Both the position numbers and the translations under genes were made by a program. From the NCBI GenBank assembly GCA_964202965.1, contig CAXNKG010000022.1:1-45539 (forward strand): a stretch of 45,539 nucleotides of DNA, read 5' to 3'. Shown here in pieces: positions 6,897-15,694 of this stretch (the first letter of the stretch is position 1; the number at the start of each line of letters is the position of its first letter). This DNA comes from CAXNKG01 sp964202965. Lineage in GTDB: Bacteria > Acidobacteriota > Vicinamibacteria > Vicinamibacterales > UBA2999. Below the pieces are notes generated by a model, which saw only the letters and a list, made by a program, of their open reading frames with translations, had not been told where the DNA came from and ran no database searches.

Positions 6897-8273
6897 TCAA
6901 GTAAGGAGCTGGTCGAGCGCCTCACCGACGGTCCTGACCCCAACGAGCTCAAGGCCCTCGGTCACCGACGGATCGATATTCGCCGCCGGCAGCACGACGC
7001 GGGTGAAGCCCATCTGCGCGGCCTCGCGAAGGCGGAGCCCGGCCTGCGGGATCCCGCGAATCTCGCCACTGAGCCCGACTTCCCCGAACATCGCGGTCGA
7101 CGCCGCGAGGCTGCGATTGCGGACGCTCGAGGCGACCGCGGCGACGATACTGAGGTCCGCCGCCGGTTCCTCGATGCTCATGCCGCCCGCGATGTTGACG
7201 TAGACGTCGTCGCCGGCCAGCGAGAGGCCAGCACGCTTCTCGAGTACCGCCAGGAGCAGCGAGACGCGGTTCTGGTCCAGTCCGATCGCCATCCGCCGCG
7301 GATTGCCGTAGGTGCTGACACTGACGAGCGCCTGCACTTCGACCAGAATCGGACGCGACCCCTCGACGCAGCACAGGACGGCGGAGCCTGGCGTGTCGGC
7401 CGCCCGTTCCGACAGAAACAGCTTGGACGGATTCGCCACCGGGCGCAGGCCCGTACTGGTCATCTCGAACACACCCAGTTCGCTCGCGGCGCCGAAGCGG
7501 TTCTTGACGGCGCGGACCACGCGATGCGCATGGTGGCGCTCACCTTCGAAGTACAGCACGGTGTCGACCACGTGCTCGAGCACCTTCGGTCCCGCGAGGC
7601 TCCCGTCCTTGGTGATGTGGCCCACGAGCACCGTCGGAATGTTCTGGCCCTTGGCGGCGAACAGGAACTGGGTGGCCGCCTCGCGCACCTGGCCGATACT
7701 GCCTGGCGCCGACTGAAACTTGAGCGAGAAGACGGTCTGAACCGAATCCACGATCACGAGCGACGGCTTCAGGCGGGCGATCTCCTCGAGGATCCGCTCG
7801 ATGCAGGTCTCCGAGAGCAGGTACAACGGGGAATCGCCGACCCCCAGACGGTCGCCGCGGCTCTTGATCTGGTGCTCCGACTCCTCGCCGGAGGCATACA
7901 GCACCGGACCGACGTTCCGCGCAAAGTGCGCCGCCGCCTGCAGCAGCAGCGTCGACTTACCGATCCCCGGTTCGCCGCCCAGCAGGACAAGCGACCCGGG
8001 AACGACGCCTCCCCCCAGCACCCGGTCGAACTCGCCGATGCCGGTCGACAGGCGCACGGCGTCGGCCAGATCGACCTCCGCGTAGAGCTTCGCGGAGCCG
8101 CTCGCGCCGAGCTGCGCATACCGGTTCGTCGCGCCCCCCGCCGCGGCCGGCGGCGCCTCGCCGACGCGCTCCTCGACGAGTGAATTCCACGCACCGCACT
8201 CGGTGCACCGGCCCATCCACTTGGGCGCCTGGGACCCGCACTCCTGGCAGACAAAGACAACTTTGGGCTTCAT
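6897..8273 (-). CDS. radA: DNA repair protein RadA (Sms)
   Basis: A RecA-like ATPase that processes recombination intermediates. With the ATG at 8273 it has 458 residues, a normal RadA size. An N-terminal C4 zinc finger comes first (CQECGSQAPKWMGRCTECG). The Walker A motif is GGEPGIGKSTLLLQ near residue 95, the RadA-specific KNRFG motif lies in VKNRFGAASELGVFEM, and a Lon-protease-like C-terminal domain (ANIDPSVTEGLELVGV region) ends the chain. The frame stays open upstream, but only this start places the zinc finger at the N-terminus. It overlaps the alr stop as ATGA. It sits between alr and the PIN/TRAM gene. Confidence 0.95.
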   Translation of the reverse strand: MKPKVVFVCQECGSQAPKWMGRCTECGAWNSLVEERVGEAPPAAAGGATNRYAQLGASGSAKLYAEVDLADAVRLSTGIGEFDRVLGGGVVPGSLVLLGGEPGIGKSTLLLQAAAHFARNVGPVLYASGEESEHQIKSRGDRLGVGDSPLYLLSETCIERILEEIARLKPSLVIVDSVQTVFSLKFQSAPGSIGQVREAATQFLFAAKGQNIPTVLVGHITKDGSLAGPKVLEHVVDTVLYFEGERHHAHRVVRAVKNRFGAASELGVFEMTSTGLRPVANPSKLFLSERAADTPGSAVLCCVEGSRPILVEVQALVSVSTYGNPRRMAIGLDQNRVSLLLAVLEKRAGLSLAGDDVYVNIAGGMSIEEPAADLSIVAAVASSVRNRSLAASTAMFGEVGLSGEIRGIPQAGLRLREAAQMGFTRVVLPAANIDPSVTEGLELVGVRTVGEALDQLLT

Positions 8274-9421
8274 GTGTATTGCCGCTCGATCCGCGAACCG
8301 ACGCGGCACACGATCTCGTACGGGATGGTCCCAATCGCCGCCGCCATCTCGCGCACGTCGATCTGCTGCCACGACTCGGAGCCCTGCGAGCCGATAATCA
8401 CGACTTCGTCGCCCGGCTGCACGTCGTCCAGCCCCGTCACATCGATCGTCATCATGTCCATCGACACGGCACCGACGATCGGCACGCGCCGGCCGCGCAC
8501 GAGCACGTGCCCACGGCCCTCGAGCCGCAGGTCGAGGCCATCCGCATATCCGGCTGGAACGACGGCAACCGTTGCGGGCGCCGCGGAGGCAAACCGGCCG
8601 CCGTACCCGACCGTCTCGCCCGGGCGCAGCCCTTTGACGCCGACCACGCGGCTCGTCAGCGACATCACGGGCCTGAGCGGAATCGTCGACGCGAGCGGCG
8701 GGGGCACGATCCCGTACATCAGCAGGCCCGGACGCACCACGTCGTACCAGACACGCGAGTCCCGCAGCACCGCGGCGCTGTTGGCGGCGTGACGCAGCAC
8801 CGGTCGATCGAGCATCGCAAGCGCGGCCTCGAAGCGCGTCCGCTGTGTGTCGAAGAGATCACTATCCGGCTTGTCGGCCGTCGCGAAGTGGGTGTACACC
8901 GCGTCGAGATGCAGGTTCCGGCTCGACAGCAACTCGGGCAACGTGCGCCGGAGATTGTCGTGCCGGAACCCGAGCCGGTTCATCCCCGTGTCGATCTTGA
9001 GATGGTAATGACACACCGTTCTGTGCCGGGCCGCCGCCGCCTGCACGGCCCGCGCCGCCGACGGCGTGGAGATCGTCGGCGTCAGTGAGTACTCGAACAG
9101 CCCGTCGAGATCGCTCACGCTCAGTGCGCCAAACACGAGAATCGGCCGCGCGACACCGGCGCGCCGGAGCACGATCCCTTCCTCGATATCCGCGCAGGCC
9201 AGCATCGTCGCGCCCGCCTGCTCGAGCGCGAGCGCGACGCGCTCCGCGCCATGCCCGTAGGCGTTCGCCTTGACGACACCCAGAATCGACGGTGGGTGCG
9301 GCCGTGCGGCGGTGCGAACGTGCGAGGGAACGTCAGTCCCGGTGGCGACAAAGTCGCTGATCGCGCGGAAGTTGGACTGCAGCGCCGCGAGGTCCACGCG
9401 CGCGACGGTGCTGCGGATCAT
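8270..9421 (-). CDS. alr: Alanine racemase
   Basis: A PLP enzyme interconverting L- and D-alanine for peptidoglycan. The 383 residues match a complete family member. The PLP lysine is in GVVKANAYGHG near residue 50. The phosphate-binding and dimer region includes RPGLLMYG, the catalytic Tyr lies in TVGYGGRF, and AGYADGLD and VSMDMMTID lie in the C-terminal beta domain. The ATG directly abuts the dnaB stop and the 3' end overlaps radA, so dnaB-alr-radA form one transcription unit. Confidence 0.95.
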   Translation of the reverse strand: MIRSTVARVDLAALQSNFRAISDFVATGTDVPSHVRTAARPHPPSILGVVKANAYGHGAERVALALEQAGATMLACADIEEGIVLRRAGVARPILVFGALSVSDLDGLFEYSLTPTISTPSAARAVQAAAARHRTVCHYHLKIDTGMNRLGFRHDNLRRTLPELLSSRNLHLDAVYTHFATADKPDSDLFDTQRTRFEAALAMLDRPVLRHAANSAAVLRDSRVWYDVVRPGLLMYGIVPPPLASTIPLRPVMSLTSRVVGVKGLRPGETVGYGGRFASAAPATVAVVPAGYADGLDLRLEGRGHVLVRGRRVPIVGAVSMDMMTIDVTGLDDVQPGDEVVIIGSQGSESWQQIDVREMAAAIGTIPYEIVCRVGSRIERQYT

Positions 9422-10771
9422 TTACGTGCGCGCAGCCAGATTCGCGAATCGCGTCTGCTCGCGGAGGAACGCCAGCCGGACCACGCCGGTCGGGCCGTTG
9501 CGCTGCTTGGCGAGGATGAGCTCCGCGGTACCCGCGTCGGGGTGGTTGGGGTCGCGGTTGTACGCATCCTCGCGGTAGATCAGAATGACGACATCCGCGT
9601 CCTGCTCGAGCGCACCAGACTCGCGGAGGTCGGACAGCTGCGGCCGATGGTCGGCGCGGGACTCCGGCGCGCGACTGAGCTGCGAGAGGACGACGATCGG
9701 GACGTTCAGCTCCTTGGCGAGCCCCTTCAGCGATCGCGAAATCGACGCCAGCTCCAGCGTGCGGTTCTCGAAGCGGCCCCGGCCGGTCATCAGCTGGATG
9801 TAGTCGACGACGATCAGGTTCAGGCCATGCTCGGATTTCAGGCGGCGGGATTTCGCGCGCATCTCGAGGACGCCGACGCCCGCCGTGTCGTCGATGTGCA
9901 GCCGCATGGCGTTGAGCGCTTCGAGGGCGTGCGAGATGCGGCCGTAGTCCTTCTGGCCGATCGCGCCCGTCATCAGGCGATGGCTGTCGATCTGCGCCTC
10001 TGACGTCAGCAGGCGCAGGAAGAGCGCCTCCTTCGACATTTCCAGGCTGAACACGCCGACCGTGTGGTCGGGCTGGAGCCCCACGTACTGCGCGATGTTG
10101 AGCGCGAGACTCGTCTTCCCCATCGAGGGACGCGCGGCGACGATAATCAGGTCGCCCCCCTGGAACCCCCGCGTCATCTCGTCCAGGTCCGCAAACCCGG
10201 TCGGCACACCCGTAATCAGCCGCTTCTGCTCGAACAGCAGCTCGATCTTCGGGTAGCTCTCCTTGACGAGATCGGCCATCGAGATGAAGCCGCTCTTCAA
10301 GCGGTCCTCCGCGACCGCGAAGATGGCGGATTCCGCCGCGTCCAGAATGAGATCCGACTCCTCCTCCGCTCCGTAGGCGTTGCTGAGAATCTTGTTCGCC
10401 GCGAAAATCAGGTTCCGCAGCGTCGCCTTTTCCTTGACGATGCGCGCGTAGTATTCGACGTTGGTCGCGCGCGGGACACCGTCCGACAGCGAGGCGACGT
10501 ACGCCGGCCCGCCCACATCGTCCAGCTCGCCGCTGCGTGCCAGCTCCTCCTTCAGCGTGACGAAGTCGATCGCCTGATTGCGCTCGTTGAGCGCCACCAT
10601 CTTGTCGAAGATGCGGCGATGCGCGTCGCGGTAGAAATCGCCCGCGTCGATGACCTGCGCCGCGAGGTTGAAGGCGTCGTTGTGAATGAGGATCGCGCCG
10701 AGCACCGATCGCTCGGCTTCGAGATTGTGCGGAAGCGAGCGCTCCGCAGCAGCAACAGCAGTGTCAGCCAT
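9422..10771 (-). CDS. dnaB: Replicative DNA helicase DnaB
   Basis: The hexameric 5'-3' helicase of the replication fork. Its 449 residues are typical. The N-terminal domain begins with LPHNLEAERSVLGAIL. The RecA-like C-terminal domain starts near residue 170, with Walker A ARPSMGKTSLALNIA, Walker B LIVVDYIQLM and the DnaB signature SRAPESRADHRPQLSDLRES. No intein is present. In many bacteria dnaB follows rplI; here the next gene upstream is a divergent MFS transporter and rplI lies about 19.5 kb away, which suggests an insertion or rearrangement. Confidence 0.96.
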   Translation of the reverse strand: MADTAVAAAERSLPHNLEAERSVLGAILIHNDAFNLAAQVIDAGDFYRDAHRRIFDKMVALNERNQAIDFVTLKEELARSGELDDVGGPAYVASLSDGVPRATNVEYYARIVKEKATLRNLIFAANKILSNAYGAEEESDLILDAAESAIFAVAEDRLKSGFISMADLVKESYPKIELLFEQKRLITGVPTGFADLDEMTRGFQGGDLIIVAARPSMGKTSLALNIAQYVGLQPDHTVGVFSLEMSKEALFLRLLTSEAQIDSHRLMTGAIGQKDYGRISHALEALNAMRLHIDDTAGVGVLEMRAKSRRLKSEHGLNLIVVDYIQLMTGRGRFENRTLELASISRSLKGLAKELNVPIVVLSQLSRAPESRADHRPQLSDLRESGALEQDADVVILIYREDAYNRDPNHPDAGTAELILAKQRNGPTGVVRLAFLREQTRFANLAART

Positions 10772-10801
10772 GTGGAAGGGATGCCGTGAAAGAAATGGAT
10801 C

Positions 10802-10831
10802 TTACACCCCGCGAGGCGCGCGCGATATAGT
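10802..10831 (+). promoter_or_regulatory. Predicted promoter of the MFS gene
   Basis: TTACAC (10802-10807) and TATAGT (10826-10831) are separated by 18 bases. The ATG at 10843 lies only 11 bases past the -10, so the mRNA would be nearly leaderless. No ribosome-binding site is visible. Confidence 0.45.
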
Positions 10832-10842
10832 CACCGCGCCCG

Positions 10843-12090
10843 ATGACCCCGTGGTATCGCACGATTACCGCCGATCAATGGCGCGTCCTCGCCGCCGCCA
10901 AGTTAGGGTGGATGCTCGATGCGATGGATTTCATGCTGTACGCGATGGCGATCGGGCAGCTGCGTACCTATTTCGGCTTCAACGACGCCACCGCGGGCCT
11001 GCTCGGCACGGTCACGCTGGTCATGTCGGGCGTCGGCGGCGTCCTCTTCGGGTACCTGGCGGATCGATTCGGCCGCACGCGCGCCCTCATGGGTACGATC
11101 CTCGTCTTTTCCTTCGCGTCGCTCGGCGCGTCCACCTCGCAGAGCATCCTGCAGCTGCTCCTGTGGCGCGCCCTCCTCGGCATCGGGATGGGCGGCGAAT
11201 GGGCATCCGGCGCCGTGCTGATCAGCGAAACCTGGCCGGCCGCGCACCGCAACAAGGCGGTGAGCATCATGCAGTCGGGCTGGGCAATCGGGTACATCAC
11301 CGCCGCGCTGATGGCGGCGCTCATTCTGGGGGCGCCGGGCGCGGGGCCGGACGCATGGCGGTGGCTCTTTCTCGTCGGCGTGCTGCCGGCGTTTTTCACG
11401 CTGTGGATCAGACGGCGTGTGCCTGAGCCGGCCGCGTGGAAACACGGAGGCGCGCGGGTGACCGGGGTGAACCCGTTCCGGGTCATCTTCGGGCGCCGCC
11501 TGCTGTCCCGCACGCTCCTGATCACGCTGCTCGGGGCGTCGGCGCAGTTTGCCTACTGGGGCGTCTTCTTCTGGCTGCCGGCGTTCCTGGCGCGCCCTCT
11601 CGATCAGGGTGGCGCGGGCATGGGGGTCGTCGGGTCGCTGGGGTGGATTATCCCGGTCCAGATCGGCGCGTACTTCGGATATCTCACCTTCGGATTCATC
11701 GCCGACCGGTTCGGCAGGCGGCCGACCTTCGTCTTCTTCATGGTCGCGGCGGCGGCGCTGGTGTTGATCTATGGGCAGATGGCGCGCAGCCCGATGGTGC
11801 TCCTGGCGCTGGGCCCCGTGCTCGGCTACTTCGGACACGGCTACTTCAGCCTGTTCGGCAGCTTCGTCGCGGAGCTGTTTCCCACCGCGGTGCGCGCCAC
11901 GGGCCAGGGCACGAGCTACAACATCGGGCGGATGGCGGGCGCGATTGCGCCCTATACGATTGGGGCCGTGGCGACGCTGCCGGGCATCGGGATCGGCCTG
12001 GCGCTCGGCCTGACGTCGGCATTCTTCCTGCTGGCGGCGTGCCTGATTTTCACGCTGCCAGACCGGAGCGGGCAGGCGCTCGAGGCGTAA
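10843..12090 (+). CDS. MFS transporter (acid/H+ symporter type)
   Basis: A 415-residue protein with about 12 membrane helices. Both halves carry the loop motif between helices 2 and 3: GYLADRFGRTRALMG in the first and FGFIADRFGRRPTF in the second. DAMDFMLYAMAIGQL in helix 1 and RALLGIGMGGEWASGA are typical of the sialate and aromatic-acid symporter branch. The substrate cannot be fixed from sequence. It stands alone on the plus strand, convergent with the PH-domain gene and divergent from dnaB. Its placement at the edge of the accessory block suggests uptake of an organic acid. Confidence 0.85.
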   Translation: MTPWYRTITADQWRVLAAAKLGWMLDAMDFMLYAMAIGQLRTYFGFNDATAGLLGTVTLVMSGVGGVLFGYLADRFGRTRALMGTILVFSFASLGASTSQSILQLLLWRALLGIGMGGEWASGAVLISETWPAAHRNKAVSIMQSGWAIGYITAALMAALILGAPGAGPDAWRWLFLVGVLPAFFTLWIRRRVPEPAAWKHGGARVTGVNPFRVIFGRRLLSRTLLITLLGASAQFAYWGVFFWLPAFLARPLDQGGAGMGVVGSLGWIIPVQIGAYFGYLTFGFIADRFGRRPTFVFFMVAAAALVLIYGQMARSPMVLLALGPVLGYFGHGYFSLFGSFVAELFPTAVRATGQGTSYNIGRMAGAIAPYTIGAVATLPGIGIGLALGLTSAFFLLAACLIFTLPDRSGQALEA

Positions 12091-12094
12091 CGGA

Positions 12095-12529
12095 TCAGGC
12101 GATCAGGCTCTGGATCTTCCGGCGGAATTCGAGCGGCGCCGCGATGTTGTGAAACACCTCGCGTACGCCGCCGGTGCCGCTCAAGGTAATGGAGCCGTAA
12201 TCGAAGATGCGGCCCAGGATCGACTGCTCCACCTGAATCGATTCCACCTGCCGCAGGAGCAGCTCGAGCGTTCGGCGCCGAATCAGTCCTACCTTGATGA
12301 TGACGCGCTTGCTCGTCACGCCGAATTCCGACGTCGATTTCGCGACGAAGGGAGGAATCGCCAGCACCACCGCGAGTGCAAACGCGATCGCTCCCGCCAG
12401 CGGCTCGATCCACACGAGCACGACGCCGGCGACACCGGCAAGGATCGCCTGCCAGTACACCAGCCAGTGAAGCGAGGCGCGGTGGATGACGGTCTCGTCG
12501 GCCAGCAGGTTCGATTCGATGTAGGCCAT
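12095..12529 (-). CDS. Bacterial PH-domain membrane protein (YdbS/bPH2-like)
   Basis: 144 residues. The N-terminus (ESNLLADETVIHRASLHW) precedes two membrane helices at about residues 25-65. A bacterial PH fold follows, marked by TSKRVIIKVGLIRRRTLEL, EQSILGRIFDYGSITLSG and a final helix with FRRKIQSLI. Proteins of this type are small inner-membrane proteins of unknown role. The stop lies four bases from the convergent MFS stop. Downstream of the SDR gene by five bases, it may share that transcript. Confidence 0.75.
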   Translation of the reverse strand: MAYIESNLLADETVIHRASLHWLVYWQAILAGVAGVVLVWIEPLAGAIAFALAVVLAIPPFVAKSTSEFGVTSKRVIIKVGLIRRRTLELLLRQVESIQVEQSILGRIFDYGSITLSGTGGVREVFHNIAAPLEFRRKIQSLIA

Positions 12530-12534
12530 GTGCG

Positions 12535-13125
12535 CTACTTCGGATCGAAGATCTGTCCGGTCTCGGCGCCTTCCACGCTGCGCACGTAGGACTCCGCCAC
12601 CTTCGCCACAGGGATGCCGCCTGGCGGGCGCCCCATCTTCTGCAGCGTCTCGGTGATCCAGGGCGGGCTCACGACATTGATCCGAATCCCGCGCGGCGCT
12701 TCGAGCGCGGCCGCTCGGCCGAACCCTTCGAGCGCCGAGTTCACGAGGCTCACGGCCGACGAGCCGGGCGCAGGATTGCGTGAGAGGTAACCGGCCGTGA
12801 TGGTGATCGATCCACCGTCGGAGACCGACGCCAGGCCGAGACGAATCACGTTCACCTGTCCCATCAGCTTGTTACGAAGGCAGAGCTCGAAGTCCGGATC
12901 GGCGAGCTGGTCGAGCGGCTTCCAGGCGGCCTTGCCGGCCGCGCTCACAATGGCATCGACGCGGCCGATGCGCGCGAAGAGCTCGCGCAGCGACGCCGGA
13001 TCAGAGATGTCGACCGGCTCAGGCGCCTTCGAATGACTCGCGAGCACCAGGTCGTGTCTGTCTTTGAGTGCCGCCGCGACGGCCGAGCCAATCGTGCCTG
13101 TGGCGCCGATGATCAGAATCCGCAT
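12535..13125 (-). CDS. Short-chain dehydrogenase/reductase lacking the usual catalytic Tyr-Lys
   Basis: A 196-residue Rossmann protein. The nucleotide-binding loop GATGTIGSAVAAAL is at the N-terminus and DGGSITITAG marks the usual Ser strand. Where classical members have YxxxK, this one reads SSAVSLVNSALEGF, so both Tyr and Lys are absent. I recognise this as a small divergent SDR subgroup that keeps SALEGF and IRINVVSPPW downstream. The reaction is unknown, and it may bind NAD(P) without classical catalysis. It is five bases upstream of the PH-domain gene. Confidence 0.75.
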   Translation of the reverse strand: MRILIIGATGTIGSAVAAALKDRHDLVLASHSKAPEPVDISDPASLRELFARIGRVDAIVSAAGKAAWKPLDQLADPDFELCLRNKLMGQVNVIRLGLASVSDGGSITITAGYLSRNPAPGSSAVSLVNSALEGFGRAAALEAPRGIRINVVSPPWITETLQKMGRPPGGIPVAKVAESYVRSVEGAETGQIFDPK

Positions 13126-13145
13126 GTCGCAAGCTTATCGCGAGA

Positions 13146-14138
13146 CTACTTCACTCTGCCGCCGAACCCGCGCGCGAGCATCGGCATCCGGAGGAGTGTG
13201 CCGCCGCCGGCGACGTATAACGTCTTCTTGTCCGCGCCGCCGAATGTCAGGTTCTGGCATCGCCGGGTAATGCACCAGGCCGGGATGACGCCGAGATGCT
13301 CCCCGGTCGGGCTGATCACCTCGATGCCCGCTTCCGTCAGCGCGTAGACGCGTCCCTGGTTATCGATGACCAGGCCGTCGGGGTTCGCAACTGGCAGTGC
13401 GGTCGCGGGGATCGTGCGGTCGCGGCCGACATACGTGGCAAACACCCGCTTGTTCGCCAGCCGGCCGTCCGGACTCACGTCGAAGGCATAGGCGTGAATG
13501 CCACCCGTGTCGTTGACGTACAGCGTCTTCTCGTCGCGGCTCAGCATCACGCCGTTCGGCCGCGCGACATCGTTTGCCACGCGCATCGGCGCGCCGCCAG
13601 GCGGCACGTAGTACACAGCCGGGTCCATGCCTCCCTGTGGCGTCGGCCTCGGACCGAGGTCGGAGAAGTACACGCCGCCTTTCGCATCCGACACCACGTC
13701 GTTCGGCCTGCCGAACGGCCGGCCCTCGAAGCCGTCCGCCAGGACTCTTTCCTGGCCCGCGGGCCAGACGATCCGCGGTCCCCGGAATCCCTCCTGTGTC
13801 TGCAGTGAAATCAGCCGGCCCTGCCGATCGAGGGTCATCCCGAGCGGACCGTGCAGCTCGCCGATGAACGTAGTGACCTGATCGCCGGCTCCGAGCCGAA
13901 CAATCCGGTTGTTCGCCGACTCCGTGAAGATCAAACCAACTTCGGGAAGCCAGAGTGGATCGTCCGCCGCCCTGAGCCCGCGCACGACGATCTCGGCGAC
14001 CGTCCCGCCCGCAATGACACCGGCAATCGCCGGCGCCGGCGTCAGGACGACTGTGTTGGGCGCATTGGCTGGAGTCTGCGCGGCGGCAAGTGACGCACCC
14101 AGGGCCGTGGCGAGAATGAGCGCGGCAACTTTACGCAT
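13146..14138 (-). CDS. Secreted SMP-30/gluconolactonase-like beta-propeller (internal start)
   Basis: Translation from the in-frame ATG at 14138 gives 330 residues. It begins with a signal peptide (MRKVAALILATALGASLAAA, cleaved after AQ). The propeller shows SMP-30/gluconolactonase motifs: FGRPNDVVSDAKGGVYFSD with the metal-binding Asn, ARPNGVMLSRDEKTLYVND and VANPDGLVIDNQGRVY with the metal-binding Asp. The usual first ligand in EGPxW is changed (ADDPLW). Such proteins hydrolyse sugar lactones or other esters in the periplasm; the substrate is unknown. The ribosome-binding site is weak (GTGGG), so initiation may rely on the upstream methyltransferase being translated. Confidence 0.75.
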   Translation of the reverse strand: MRKVAALILATALGASLAAAQTPANAPNTVVLTPAPAIAGVIAGGTVAEIVVRGLRAADDPLWLPEVGLIFTESANNRIVRLGAGDQVTTFIGELHGPLGMTLDRQGRLISLQTQEGFRGPRIVWPAGQERVLADGFEGRPFGRPNDVVSDAKGGVYFSDLGPRPTPQGGMDPAVYYVPPGGAPMRVANDVARPNGVMLSRDEKTLYVNDTGGIHAYAFDVSPDGRLANKRVFATYVGRDRTIPATALPVANPDGLVIDNQGRVYALTEAGIEVISPTGEHLGVIPAWCITRRCQNLTFGGADKKTLYVAGGGTLLRMPMLARGFGGRVK

Positions 14139-14732
14139 GACCCACGTGGTCATACATCGCTGATTCTGCACGATGGTTGTCTTCAATGGGTCCACAAGTT
14201 CCCCTCCGAGCTCCCCCGTCAGACTGGTCAGCAGCTCCGCATCCACGAGGTACCGCTCGGAGCCGTCCGGCAGGAGGTGGCGGCGCCCCGCCGTAGGTGT
14301 GACCTGATGCTCCATCCCAATCGAGGAGGCGAGCCGGCAGAAGAACAGGCCGCCTTGCTTCAAGACCTTCCAGCTGCCCCGCAGCATCCCCATGAACTGC
14401 TCGTCGTCGCGCGCGAAGTGCAGCACCGCGCTGCTGAGCACGACGTCGGCGAACCCTTCGGGGAATGAACTCTGCTCAATCGCCTCCGCGCGGAAGTTGT
14501 CGGGCGGCAGATGTGGCGCCATCTGCGCCGCCACCTGCCGCACATGCTGAATCGCGAGTGGATCCGCGTCTATCCCGTACACCTCATAGCCGGACTGGAG
14601 GAGGTACACGAGATTGCGACCCCCTCCACATCCCGCGTCGAGCACGCGCATGCCCGGCCTGATGCGTCCGCGCAGAAGCTGATCGAACACATAGATGTCG
14701 ATCTCGCCAAACCGCTCGTGCAGATCCGACAT
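13146..14732 (-). CDS. SAM-dependent methyltransferase fused in frame to SMP-30-like propeller
   Basis: One open frame of 528 residues from ATG at 14732. Residues 1-198 are a class I methyltransferase, with motif I VLDAGCGGGRNLVYLL, motif II YGIDADPLA and post-motif LSSAVLHFARDDEQF. Its natural-looking end QRCMTTWVMRK carries no stop. The frame continues with VAALILATALGASLAAAQ, a textbook signal peptide, and then a six-bladed propeller. A single chain would put a signal peptide in the middle of a cytoplasmic enzyme, so two products are more likely: readthrough fusion versus internal start at 14138. It starts 18 bases after the upstream metallo-hydrolase gene. Confidence 0.7.
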   Translation of the reverse strand: MSDLHERFGEIDIYVFDQLLRGRIRPGMRVLDAGCGGGRNLVYLLQSGYEVYGIDADPLAIQHVRQVAAQMAPHLPPDNFRAEAIEQSSFPEGFADVVLSSAVLHFARDDEQFMGMLRGSWKVLKQGGLFFCRLASSIGMEHQVTPTAGRRHLLPDGSERYLVDAELLTSLTGELGGELVDPLKTTIVQNQRCMTTWVMRKVAALILATALGASLAAAQTPANAPNTVVLTPAPAIAGVIAGGTVAEIVVRGLRAADDPLWLPEVGLIFTESANNRIVRLGAGDQVTTFIGELHGPLGMTLDRQGRLISLQTQEGFRGPRIVWPAGQERVLADGFEGRPFGRPNDVVSDAKGGVYFSDLGPRPTPQGGMDPAVYYVPPGGAPMRVANDVARPNGVMLSRDEKTLYVNDTGGIHAYAFDVSPDGRLANKRVFATYVGRDRTIPATALPVANPDGLVIDNQGRVYALTEAGIEVISPTGEHLGVIPAWCITRRCQNLTFGGADKKTLYVAGGGTLLRMPMLARGFGGRVK

Positions 14733-14749
14733 CTCCGCACGGCCACGCG

Positions 14750-15664
14750 TCAGCGCGCGGCTGCGTTCGCCGCGGCCAGGCGCTTCTTGAACCCGGCTTC
14801 GGAGTCGTCCAGCATCTTCATCCATTGACCCGGCGCCAGCGCGAGCGGGCTCGGCCGCGTGTTCGCCCAGAGCGCATCCAGCTTGCCCTTGAACGCGTTC
14901 AGCGGGTGCCCGCCGATGACGATGTCCGGGGTCAGCGTTCGAAGCGCCTTGTAGGCATTGAAGGCGTCCTCCGGACGCGTGTCGTATTTCGGATTGCCGG
15001 TGATCGGTCCAGGGGGGCCACCGTACACAACCTGGTAGCTGCGCCCGTTCTCCTGGGTCGGAATGACATACGTGGCCGTACCGGGCGTGTGGCCCGGTGT
15101 CCAGATCACTTTGATCGTGGTGCCGCCGAGGGAGATGTCGTCGCCGCTCTTGAGCACGCGCCCGACGTGCACCGGCTCGTGGCCCCACGTCTCGTTGGAC
15201 GAGAGATCGTGTCCGCTCACGAGCGCGGGCACCTCCGCTTCGAGCGCGGCGACCGTGGCACCCGTCAGCCGGCGCATCGTGTCCATCGTCTCCATGTGGT
15301 CGTAGTGCGCGTGTGAAATCAACATCACCTTGATGTCGGCCGGCTTGAGGCCCAGCTTGACGATGTTCGGAAACACGACGGCGCCCATCTTCTCGGTACC
15401 GGTGTCGATGAGGATGTGGCCCTGCGGGGTCGCCACGAGGATCGAGGAGATGTTGTTGGCCCCGACGTAATAGACGTTGCCCATGATCTTGAAGGGCGCC
15501 TGGGGCTCACTGTCGGTATCCGCCCGGCCGGGGCGCTCCATGAACCAGGCGGTGTCCTTGCCACCAATCGCGAGCGGGTCTGGCGCCACAGGCGCCTGTG
15601 CGGAGCCGATGGCCGCGATGGACGCAAACGCGATAGCGAACCAGACAAGCAGCGACTTATGCAT
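14750..15664 (-). CDS. Metallo-beta-lactamase-fold hydrolase, subclass B3-like, secreted
   Basis: A signal peptide (KSLLVWFAIAFASIAAIGSAQ) leads a zinc hydrolase of about 304 residues. The zinc ligands follow the B3 pattern: HAHYDH near residue 118, WTPGHTPGT near residue 195 and IVIGGHPLNAF near residue 255. B3 enzymes include true beta-lactamases and many environmental homologues with other substrates, so resistance activity cannot be claimed. ATG at 15664 is chosen over 15670 because AGGA then sits six bases upstream. The methyltransferase/propeller fusion follows after 18 bases. Confidence 0.85.
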   Translation of the reverse strand: MHKSLLVWFAIAFASIAAIGSAQAPVAPDPLAIGGKDTAWFMERPGRADTDSEPQAPFKIMGNVYYVGANNISSILVATPQGHILIDTGTEKMGAVVFPNIVKLGLKPADIKVMLISHAHYDHMETMDTMRRLTGATVAALEAEVPALVSGHDLSSNETWGHEPVHVGRVLKSGDDISLGGTTIKVIWTPGHTPGTATYVIPTQENGRSYQVVYGGPPGPITGNPKYDTRPEDAFNAYKALRTLTPDIVIGGHPLNAFKGKLDALWANTRPSPLALAPGQWMKMLDDSEAGFKKRLAAANAAAR

Positions 15665-15694
15665 GACCATTCCTGTTCAATACAATCGTTAACG

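Noticed and set aside
8274..8372. N-terminal extension of radA
   Set aside because: The extra 33 residues overlap alr and are Arg-rich; the ATG at 8273 gives the normal zinc-finger start.
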